This document shows positions 6,226 to 11,297 of a stretch of DNA of 15,949 nucleotides, piece after piece. How positions within the stretch are numbered: the stretch's first letter is position 1; the number at the start of each line of letters is the position of its first letter. The notes beneath the pieces were generated by a model. That model saw only the letters and a list, made by a program, of their open reading frames with translations. It did no database searches and was not told where the DNA came from. The DNA comes from an uncultured Eubacteriales bacterium (GTDB taxonomy: Bacteria > Bacillota_A > Clostridia > Oscillospirales > Oscillospiraceae). Where the stretch lies: the NCBI GenBank assembly GCA_949451265.1, contig CASTQR010000019.1, positions 1-15,949 on the forward strand. Reading direction: 5' to 3'. The position numbers and the translations under genes were made by a program.

Positions 6226-7455
6226 CTAAAACACATCCCGCTCCACAAACCGCGCGATCTCCCCCTCCCCCATGGCCATCACGAAATACCGAATCTCGTC
6301 CATGGCATGATCAAACTCCTTCCGCACCCGGTCGCCGTCCCCGCCCTCCTCCCAGCGGTACAGCCCGAACTCCCGCGCCGCCGCGCCGCACTCCCGGCAG
6401 ATGACAATCCGCCCCTCCTTCAGCGCCGACGCCGTCCGCCGAATCCCCTCCAGCACCCGGTTGTCCGCCTTCCGCACGGACCACCCCTCCCGCCGGAGGG
6501 CTTCCATAAAGCTGGCCGCGGACGGGTCCACAATCACCGTCTCGATGCACCGATCCCCCGCCAGCCGCCTCAAATCCTCCGCATACTCCCCATCGGTTTT
6601 CTGCCGCCCCTCCTCCCGGGCGTCATAGTAAAACTCCCTGACCCTGTACCAAATCCCGTCCCGCTCCCCCCAGAGCCCAAAGGAAGCCGGGTTCCTGGTG
6701 CCGTAGTCGCAGGAGATCCGCCACCGCCGGAACTCCCCCTCCGGCGCGGGCGGCATCTCCTCCGGGTCAAAAAAGTCGTACACCAGCCCCTCCGCGGCCA
6801 CCCACTCCCCCAGCACATACCGCCGGTAAAAGGTGCCCCGGAACATCCGCTCATACCGCTCCCGCACCGCCGGGGACAGCGCCGGGTTGTCCCCCATGGT
6901 AAACCGCAAATGCAGCGCCCGCTTCTCCTCCGCCTTGCAGATCCACTCCTTGTAAAACCAGTGCTCCGGCGCCCCCGGGTTGCACGAGAACCACACCCGG
7001 GCCCCCTGGACGGAGCACCGCGCCGCCGCCTGCTCCACGAAGGACCGGGGCATGATCGCCGCCTCGTCCAGCAGCACCCCCGCCAGCGTGAGCCCCTGGA
7101 CGGACGCGAAGCTCCCCTCGTCCCGTCCCCCGAACAGGTAGAAGGTGTTCTCCCTCCCCCCGCCCCGGACGGTGACCTCGTTCCGGCTGACAATCTCCTC
7201 CCACCGGAACCCCAGCCCGGTGAGCACCGGCCTGGCCTGTGCCAGCAGATTCCGCCGCACCCCCGCGATGGAAGCCGCGCACAGCCCGAATTTCTGCCTC
7301 TGGAACCGGGCCATCGCCCACAAAAAGAAGGACACGCTCAGCGCGAACGTTTTCCCTGACCGCACCGCCCCGTCGCAGATGACGGCGTCATACCGCCCGT
7401 CCCTCCACCAATCCAGCACCGCCCGCTGTTTCGGTGAAAACACCGGCCCCTTCAC
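6226..7455 (-). CDS. terL: Phage terminase large subunit (PBSX family)
   Basis: The 409-residue packaging motor has both expected domains. The ATPase domain carries Walker A G-A-V-R-S-G-K-T (29-36), Walker B V-L-L-D-E-A (127-132) and the coupling motif S-C-N-P-G (157-161). The RNase-H-like nuclease domain carries its acidic residues in C-D-Y-G-T (D250), V-D-P-S-A (D310) and D-H-A-M-D-E (D382/D386). It recognises the portal, pumps DNA into the prohead and cuts the concatemer. Length and motif spacing are normal, so it appears intact. It begins at GTG 7455, overlapping the small-subunit stop codon as GTGA, which indicates translational coupling. It is followed by a 160-nt repeat-bearing gap rather than by the portal gene. 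Confidence 0.94.
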   Translation of the reverse strand: MKGPVFSPKQRAVLDWWRDGRYDAVICDGAVRSGKTFALSVSFFLWAMARFQRQKFGLCAASIAGVRRNLLAQARPVLTGLGFRWEEIVSRNEVTVRGGGRENTFYLFGGRDEGSFASVQGLTLAGVLLDEAAIMPRSFVEQAAARCSVQGARVWFSCNPGAPEHWFYKEWICKAEEKRALHLRFTMGDNPALSPAVRERYERMFRGTFYRRYVLGEWVAAEGLVYDFFDPEEMPPAPEGEFRRWRISCDYGTRNPASFGLWGERDGIWYRVREFYYDAREEGRQKTDGEYAEDLRRLAGDRCIETVIVDPSAASFMEALRREGWSVRKADNRVLEGIRRTASALKEGRIVICRECGAAAREFGLYRWEEGGDGDRVRKEFDHAMDEIRYFVMAMGEGEIARFVERDVF

Positions 7456-7772
7456 GCCCCGTCACCCGTCCCTTCCCCGCACAGCCCGTCCAGGAACGCG
7501 CCCAGCTCCCCGTCCCGGCGCTCGTCCATGAGCTCCCGGATCATGGACAAAACCCGCACCTTATCCACAAATTTCGCCTCAAACGTCCCGTTCGCGTTCC
7601 GCTTCAGCTCCACCACCCCGGACAGGTCCAGGGCGTCCACCTTGTCCGCCGCCTCCCCGTCCAGAAACGCCAGCTTCACCACGTCATTGTTCTTCCACGC
7701 CGCCAACCGCCGCAGCTCCTCCAGCAGCTCCTCCTGCCCCAGCTCCTCCAGCCGCTTCTCGTCCCGCTCCAT
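7452..7772 (-). CDS. terS: Probable phage terminase small subunit
   Basis: The protein (106 residues from ATG 7772) immediately precedes and overlaps terL, the normal place of the DNA-recognition subunit. Residues 1-30 are a charged helix (M-E-R-D-E-K-R-L-E-E-L). The segment W-K-N-N-D-V-V-K-L-A-F-L and then L-D-L-S-G-V-V-E-L-K-R-N-A-N-G-T resemble short PBSX-type small terminases of Bacillota prophages. No full N-terminal helix-turn-helix is seen, so the protein may be a reduced form. ATG 7772 is chosen because AGGAGG (7779-7784) lies six bases upstream. The open frame reaches 7886, but that would run through a strong terminator and is unlikely. No clear promoter was found just upstream. Confidence 0.7.
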   Translation of the reverse strand: MERDEKRLEELGQEELLEELRRLAAWKNNDVVKLAFLDGEAADKVDALDLSGVVELKRNANGTFEAKFVDKVRVLSMIRELMDERRDGELGAFLDGLCGEGTGDGA

Positions 7773-7835
7773 ACCAAACCTCCTCGCGCCCCTCACTGAA
7801 ACATCCGTTCTGTTGCCCGTCCCAATGCAAGAAAC

Positions 7836-7871
7836 AAAAAAATTCCGGGACAAAAAATTTCTGTCCCGGAA
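7836..7871 (-). terminator. Rho-independent terminator of the murA-walJ-rlmH side
   Basis: Read on the minus strand, arms TTCCGGGACA and TGTCCCGGAA pair perfectly over 10 bp around a 9-base loop (GAAATTTTT) and are followed by seven T residues (7842-7836). This is a textbook terminator. It lies downstream of rlmH and the small peptide frame, and about 60 nt before the small terminase gene, so it insulates host transcription from the prophage. Confidence 0.9.
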
Positions 7872-7886
7872 CCCTGGCCCGACCAC

Positions 7887-8012
7887 TTATATCTTGCTTT
7901 TTCTAAAATGCAGGAAAGACAAAACCCCAACCGGCGTAAAATACGCGCGCCAAAACTCAAACGGAATCAGCATAAAAACCGCGAAAAGCACCACGGAACC
8001 CGTTACAATCAA
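7887..8012 (-). CDS. Possible 41-residue membrane peptide after rlmH
   Basis: An open frame continues in the same frame as rlmH straight after its TAG stop and runs 57 codons to TAA at 7887-7889, 15 nt before the terminator. From TTG 8012 it would encode 41 residues: a hydrophobic segment (I-V-T-G-S-V-V-L-F-A-V-F-M-L-I-P-F), an aromatic stretch, a second hydrophobic patch, and a basic tail R-K-S-K-I. This looks like a small membrane protein with one or two passes. The region is less GC-rich than its neighbours. The start is doubtful: no in-frame ATG precedes the hydrophobic part, the ribosome site for TTG 8012 is only G-rich, and GTG 7994 or stop-codon readthrough are alternatives. It may also be a decayed gene or chance. 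Confidence 0.3.
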   Translation of the reverse strand: MIVTGSVVLFAVFMLIPFEFWRAYFTPVGVLSFLHFRKSKI

Positions 8013-8060
8013 AGCCCCCGCCCCTGCCGCGGCCCGATTCGTCCCATCCTCCGCCCCCCG

Positions 8061-8543
8061 CTACTTATGGTAATCCGCCCCCTCCTGAATCTTGAACGCC
8101 CGGTAAATCTGCTCCAGCAGCATCACCCGCGCCAGATGGTGGGGAAACGTCATGGGCGACATAGACAGCGTCCGCCACGCCCCCGCCTTCACCGACGGGT
8201 GCAGCCCATAGGACCCCCCAATCACAAACACCAGATGCTTGCTGGCGCTCCGCGCCCAGTCGGAGATCAGCTCCGCCAGCTCCTCGCTGGACCGCATCCT
8301 CCCCTCAATGGCCATCGCCACCACGCTGGAATTGGCCGGGATCTTCCCCCTGATAGCGTCCCCCTCCCGTTCCAGCGCCCCCTGAATCTCCCCCAGCGAC
8401 GGATTCTTGGGCAGCTTCTGCTCGGGGAGCTCCACCACGTTCAGCTTGCAGTACCCCCCCAGCCGCTTCCCATACTCCCCGCAGGCGTCAGCATAAAACT
8501 TCTCCTTCAGCTTCCCCACGCAGATCAACGTAATATCAACCAT
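8061..8543 (-). CDS. rlmH: 23S rRNA (pseudouridine1915-N3)-methyltransferase RlmH
   Basis: The 160-residue protein is full length for RlmH (about 155-160). It starts M-V-D-I-T-L-I-C-V-G-K-L-K-E and has the SPOUT-fold SAM-binding knot F-V-I-G-G-S-Y-G-L-H (106-115), the S-x-S-x-M-T-F-P-H-H-L-A-R motif (127-139), and the terminal Y-H-K. It methylates N3 of pseudouridine 1915 in helix 69 of 23S rRNA on assembled 70S ribosomes, using S-adenosylmethionine. ATG 8543 is chosen because GGAGG lies six bases upstream and the family starts there; the frame is open further but would overlap the upstream gene. It begins 1 nt after the walJ stop codon, a gene pair often found together in Bacillota. The rlmH 3' end is a known integration site for staphylococcal SCC elements. 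Confidence 0.95.
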   Translation of the reverse strand: MVDITLICVGKLKEKFYADACGEYGKRLGGYCKLNVVELPEQKLPKNPSLGEIQGALEREGDAIRGKIPANSSVVAMAIEGRMRSSEELAELISDWARSASKHLVFVIGGSYGLHPSVKAGAWRTLSMSPMTFPHHLARVMLLEQIYRAFKIQEGADYHK

Positions 8544-8544
8544 G

Positions 8545-9333
8545 TCAAACCTCCATCCACCCCGTGGCCTCCCCCCTGGGCGCACAAACCACCTCCACAT
8601 CCTTCCCAGCCTCAAACCCGGCCCCCGCCAGCGCCCGCTCCGCGGCCTCCGCCGCCAGCTCCGGCCTGTTGTTCTCCGCCGACAAATGGGCCAGCACCAC
8701 CCTGGTACACCCCTGCCCCGCCGCCCAAGCCGCCAGCTCCCCGCCCAGCTCGTTGGACAGATGCCCCGCGTCCCCGGCGATCCGCGCCTGGAGCTGCCTG
8801 GGGTACGGCCCCTTCCGCAGCATCTCCGGGTCATAGTTGAACTCCCCGATGAGGGTATGGGCCCCCCGCACCCCCGCCCGTGCCTGGGGCGTCACAAACC
8901 CCGTATCCGTGCACAGCGCCAGCTTCCGCCGCCCGTCCTCCACGGAAAACCCCACCGGGCAGGCGCAGTCGTGGCTGGTGGCGAAGGTGCCCACCTCCCA
9001 CTCCCCCACGGCGAACCGCTGCCCCGGCGCGAACACCCGGAACCGCTCCTCCAGCCCCGGCCACCGGGCGCACAGGGCGAAGGCGGTCCCCTCGGCGGTA
9101 AACAGCGCCGCCCCGCACTGCCGGCACAGCACCGGCAGCGCCGCCACGTGATCGCTGTGCTCGTGGGTGATGAGCACGCCGGTGATATGCCGCAACTCGA
9201 TCCCCAGCCCCTTGAGCCCCTGGGCGATCCGCCGGGTGGATATGCCCGCGTCGATCAAAATATGTACCCGCCCGTCGCTGACCACCGCGCAGTTCCCCGC
9301 CGACCCGCTGGCCAGCGTCGCCACTCTGAGCAT
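8545..9333 (-). CDS. walJ: WalJ/YycJ-like metallo-beta-lactamase-fold hydrolase
   Basis: The 262-residue protein has the complete metal-binding set of the beta-lactamase fold: H-E-H-S-D-H (57-62), S-H-D (H121), C-T-D-T-G (D143) and A-H-L-S (H216). It also has the WalJ/YycJ features E-F-N-Y-D (164-168, usually E-S-N-H-D) and G-H-L-S-N (190-194). Members are predicted two-zinc phosphodiesterases or nucleases; YycJ has been linked to mismatch-repair-associated nuclease activity and cell-wall control, but the substrate is not certain. ATG 9333 has GGAGG seven bases upstream. The frame extends upstream through repeat DNA and should not be used. rlmH starts 1 nt after its stop. The walRK kinase/regulator genes that often accompany it are not in this window. 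Confidence 0.88.
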   Translation of the reverse strand: MLRVATLASGSAGNCAVVSDGRVHILIDAGISTRRIAQGLKGLGIELRHITGVLITHEHSDHVAALPVLCRQCGAALFTAEGTAFALCARWPGLEERFRVFAPGQRFAVGEWEVGTFATSHDCACPVGFSVEDGRRKLALCTDTGFVTPQARAGVRGAHTLIGEFNYDPEMLRKGPYPRQLQARIAGDAGHLSNELGGELAAWAAGQGCTRVVLAHLSAENNRPELAAEAAERALAGAGFEAGKDVEVVCAPRGEATGWMEV

Positions 9334-9370
9334 ACCTACCCCTCCAAAATTCTCTCTTTCCCACAAACAA

Positions 9371-9398
9371 GCCGGAAAGGGCCCGGGCCCTTTCCGGC
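9371..9398. repeat. 28-bp perfect palindrome in the murA-walJ gap
   Basis: GCCGGAAAGGGCCC is followed at once by its exact reverse complement. On the minus strand it is followed by TTGTTTGTGGG, which is only partly T-rich, so it could be a weak terminator after murA, but with no loop bases its hairpin must open at the tip. It lies 38 nt upstream of the walJ start and could also protect or pause the message. Confidence 0.7.
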
Positions 9399-9423
9399 GA
9401 ATTTCACAATTTCCACACCCTAA

Positions 9424-9514
9424 GCCTTCCCCCTTCCAGGGGGCGGTGTGTGCCAGTGGCACACGTCCACCGCACGACCGAGCCGAAGGCGATGACGGAT
9501 GAGGCTCCGTCCAG
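9424..9514. repeat. Double-hairpin intergenic repeat, copy B
   Basis: On the plus strand it begins GCCTTCCCCCTTCCAGGGGG, continues into an 8-bp hairpin GTGTGCCA / TGGCACAC (9448-9464), then GGTCG-rich sequence and GATGACGGATGAGGCTCCGTCC. The start (GCCTTCCCC..TTC) and end (GGATGAGG) match copy A at 6131-6190 inside the prophage, in the same orientation, while the central hairpin differs. It fills most of the space between walJ and murA and contains no gene. Confidence 0.65.
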
Positions 9515-9548
9515 GCGGCGCACCTCAAAACCAAGCGCGCCCCTTCTC

Positions 9549-10847
9549 TCACCCCGCCGCCGGCGCCTTCTTCCGCTCCGGATCCGGCACCTCCACCGCC
9601 CGGATATCGGCCCCGATCCCGGACAGCTTCCCGATGATGTCCTCATAGCCCCGCTCGATATGCTTCACGTTGGACACCTCGCTGGTGCCCTGGGCGGCCA
9701 GCCCCGCGATGATCATGGCCGCCCCCGCCCGCAGGTCGCAGGCTTCCATGGGCGCCCCGGTGAGCTTTTCCACGCCCTCAATGATGGCGATCTTCCCGTC
9801 CACCTGGATTTTCGCGCCTAAACGCCGGAACTCCTCGGTATAGCGGTACCGGTTGTCCCAAACCCCCTCGGTGATCACGCTGGTGCCCTGGGCCAGACAG
9901 AGCACGGCGGCGATCTGCGGGTGCATATCCGTGGGAAATCCCGGATAGAACATGGTCTTAATATTCGTCCGCTGGAGGGGCCCATGCCGCCGGACGATGA
10001 GGGAATCACCCTCCTCCTCCACCTCGGCGCCCATCTCCACCAGCTTGGCGGTGATGCACTCCATATGCTTGGGGATGATCCCGCACACCCGCACCTCGCC
10101 CCCGGCGGCGGTGACGGCGGCCATATAGGTGCCCGCCTCGATCTGGTCGGGGATGATGGAGTACTCCCCCCCGTGGAGCTTCTTCACCCCCCGGATCTTG
10201 ATCACGTCGGTGCCCGCCCCGGTGACCTCGGCCCCCATGGAGTTCAAAAAGTTGGCCAAATCCACAATATGGGGCTCACGGGCCGTATTTTCAATGACAG
10301 TAGTCCCCTCCGCCAGCACGGCGGCGAGCATCAGGTTCATGGTGGCCCCCACGCTGGCCACGTCCAGGTAGATCTGGCTGCCCTTCAGCCGCCCGCCCTC
10401 GCTCTCGGCGCACATATAGCCGTTCTTGATCTCCACCTCGGCGCCCAAAGCGGCGAAGCCCTTCAAATGCTGGTCGATGGGCCGGGAGCCGAAGTCGCAC
10501 CCGCCGGGCATGGGCACCTCCGCCTGGCCGAACCGGCCCAGCATGGCCCCCAGCAGGTAATAGCTGGCCCGGAGCTTCCGCCCCGCGTCATAGGGCACCG
10601 TCTGGCACCGCACGGCGGAGCAGTCCACCTCCACGGTGGTGCGGTTGATGACCCGGACGCTGGCCCCCAGATCCCGCAGGATCTCCAGCAGCAGGTCCAC
10701 GTCGCTGATCTCGGGCAGATTCTCAATCCGGCAGGTCCCCTCCACCAGCAGGGCGGCGGGGATGATGCCCACGGCGGCGTTCTTGGCGCCGCTGATCGTT
10801 ACCTTACCATAAAGCGGCCTTCCGCCGTGAATGACATATTTTTTCAA
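9549..10847 (-). CDS. murA: UDP-N-acetylglucosamine 1-carboxyvinyltransferase (MurA)
   Basis: The 432-residue enzyme transfers enolpyruvate from phosphoenolpyruvate to UDP-GlcNAc, the first committed step of peptidoglycan synthesis in the cytoplasm. It has the N-terminal G-A-K-N-A-A (K22, N23), the mobile loop M-P-G-G-C-D-F-G-S-R-P (113-123) with the catalytic Cys117 attacked by fosfomycin, P-T-D-M-H-P-Q (D307, the proton-transfer aspartate), and D-L-R-A-G (371-375). Length is normal, and the loop Cys predicts fosfomycin binding. The start is TTG 10847, with GAGGTG seven bases upstream; the family start K-K-Y-V-I-H-G-G agrees. It is expressed from its own promoter at 10973-11001 with a structured leader. 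Many Bacillota have two paralogues (MurA/MurZ), and which one this is cannot be decided here. Confidence 0.95.
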   Translation of the reverse strand: MKKYVIHGGRPLYGKVTISGAKNAAVGIIPAALLVEGTCRIENLPEISDVDLLLEILRDLGASVRVINRTTVEVDCSAVRCQTVPYDAGRKLRASYYLLGAMLGRFGQAEVPMPGGCDFGSRPIDQHLKGFAALGAEVEIKNGYMCAESEGGRLKGSQIYLDVASVGATMNLMLAAVLAEGTTVIENTAREPHIVDLANFLNSMGAEVTGAGTDVIKIRGVKKLHGGEYSIIPDQIEAGTYMAAVTAAGGEVRVCGIIPKHMECITAKLVEMGAEVEEEGDSLIVRRHGPLQRTNIKTMFYPGFPTDMHPQIAAVLCLAQGTSVITEGVWDNRYRYTEEFRRLGAKIQVDGKIAIIEGVEKLTGAPMEACDLRAGAAMIIAGLAAQGTSEVSNVKHIERGYEDIIGKLSGIGADIRAVEVPDPERKKAPAAG

Positions 10848-10866
10848 CGTTCAGCACCTCAGATTC

Positions 10867-10913
10867 CCGGTCAAACCGGCTATACTTCGTATCAGAAGGG
10901 GGACGCGTCCCCC
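10867..10913 (-). promoter_or_regulatory. Structured 5' leader of murA (two hairpins)
   Basis: Within the predicted 119-nt leader are a perfect 16-bp palindrome GGGGGACGCGTCCCCC (10898-10913) and, nearer the gene, a hairpin CCGGT-CAA-ACCGG (10867-10879). The latter ends only about 6 nt before the GAGGTG ribosome site. They could affect translation or stability; no known riboswitch pattern was recognised. Confidence 0.35.
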
Positions 10914-10972
10914 CGGTAAAATCAGAACGCGTGAAACGGGCCGGACGCACCCCGCCCATTTTCCATCAATAT

Positions 10973-11001
10973 ATTATAGCACCAACGCTAAGTAAAGGCA
11001 A
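10973..11001 (-). promoter_or_regulatory. Sigma-A promoter for murA
   Basis: On the minus strand a TTGCCT -35 box (11001-10996) and a perfect TATAAT -10 box (10978-10973) are separated by exactly 17 bases. It points toward murA and predicts a transcript start near 10966, giving an approximately 119-nt leader. Confidence 0.7.
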
Positions 11002-11193
11002 CCAAAACTTTCCCAGGCCCCCAGTGCCGCCGTCCAAGGCCCCGGCAGCATTTTTCCCCGCCTTTTCTTCCCCGCAGCCCTATTCTGCCCCGATTCCCCC
11101 CGGATATTCCCGCGAAAAATGGGAAAACCGCCCGCCGGATTTGCCGCGGACGCAATTCCGCCCCGCAAAATTGTGAATTTTTTGCAAACTCTC

Positions 11194-11222
11194 TTGCAAT
11201 GTCCGCCGTTTCGTATTATAGT
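11194..11222 (+). promoter_or_regulatory. Sigma-A promoter for htpG
   Basis: A TTGCAA -35 box (11194-11199) and a TATAGT -10 box (11217-11222) are spaced by 17 bases, placing the start of transcription near 11229, inside the left arm of the CIRCE operator. Bound repressor would therefore block the start site. Confidence 0.65.
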
Positions 11223-11227
11223 ACCTG

Positions 11228-11254
11228 TTAGCACTCCACTCATCAGAGTGCTAA
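11228..11254 (+). promoter_or_regulatory. CIRCE operator (HrcA binding site)
   Basis: TTAGCACTC (11228-11236), nine bases, then GAGTGCTAA (11246-11254) match the CIRCE consensus at all 18 arm positions. HrcA binds this inverted repeat as a dimer and represses heat-shock operons until GroEL is occupied by unfolded protein. Its overlap with the predicted +1 places htpG in the HrcA regulon of this organism. Confidence 0.97.
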
Positions 11255-11297
11255 ACCCGGTTTTCAAAACTATATTTTATTATAGAGGTGTTCACCC

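Larger units (their letters stand above)
1..7772 (-). mobile_element. Prophage segment: packaging, head and tail-start genes of a contractile-tailed phage
   Basis: Ten consecutive minus-strand genes encode terminase small and large subunits, a decoration candidate, major capsid, portal, prohead protease, three connector/terminator-size proteins, tail sheath and the start of a tail-tube-like protein. The sheath shows the tail is contractile. The set resembles the PBSX/skin-element xkd late operon of Bacillus, except that the capsid gene sits upstream of the portal. The right border is between the small terminase gene and the host terminator near 7836; no integrase, repressor or att repeat is visible there. 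The left part continues beyond the window. None of the structural genes is visibly broken, so the particle genes may be functional, but whether the element can excise cannot be judged here. Confidence 0.93.
10848..11297. other. Divergent control region between murA and htpG
   Basis: The 450-nt gene-free stretch holds the murA leader with two hairpins, the murA promoter, an apparently featureless GC-rich middle (about 11002-11190), and the htpG promoter with its CIRCE operator. The frames open in the middle have no ribosome site and no family-like sequence, so no gene is called there. Confidence 0.75.

Noticed and set aside
5253..6404. Plus-strand 383-codon open frame spanning the repeat region
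   Set aside because: Pro/Ser/Arg-rich product without domains, opposite well-supported capsid, decoration and terminase genes.
7773..7886. Upstream extension of the small terminase gene by 38 codons
   Set aside because: It would translate through the terminator hairpin, and the AGGAGG site lies exactly upstream of ATG 7772.
7886..7914. TATAAG box on the minus strand as a late phage promoter
   Set aside because: No acceptable -35 box at 16-18 bases, and any transcript would meet the terminator at 7836-7871 before reaching the terminase gene.
8544..8834. 97-codon upstream extension of rlmH
   Set aside because: It lies wholly over walJ, is Arg/Gly-rich shadow sequence, and RlmH proteins start at M-V-D-I-T.
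9334..9552. 73-codon upstream extension of walJ
   Set aside because: It crosses repeat copy B and the 28-bp palindrome and overlaps the end of murA, whereas ATG 9333 has a good ribosome site and matches the family start.
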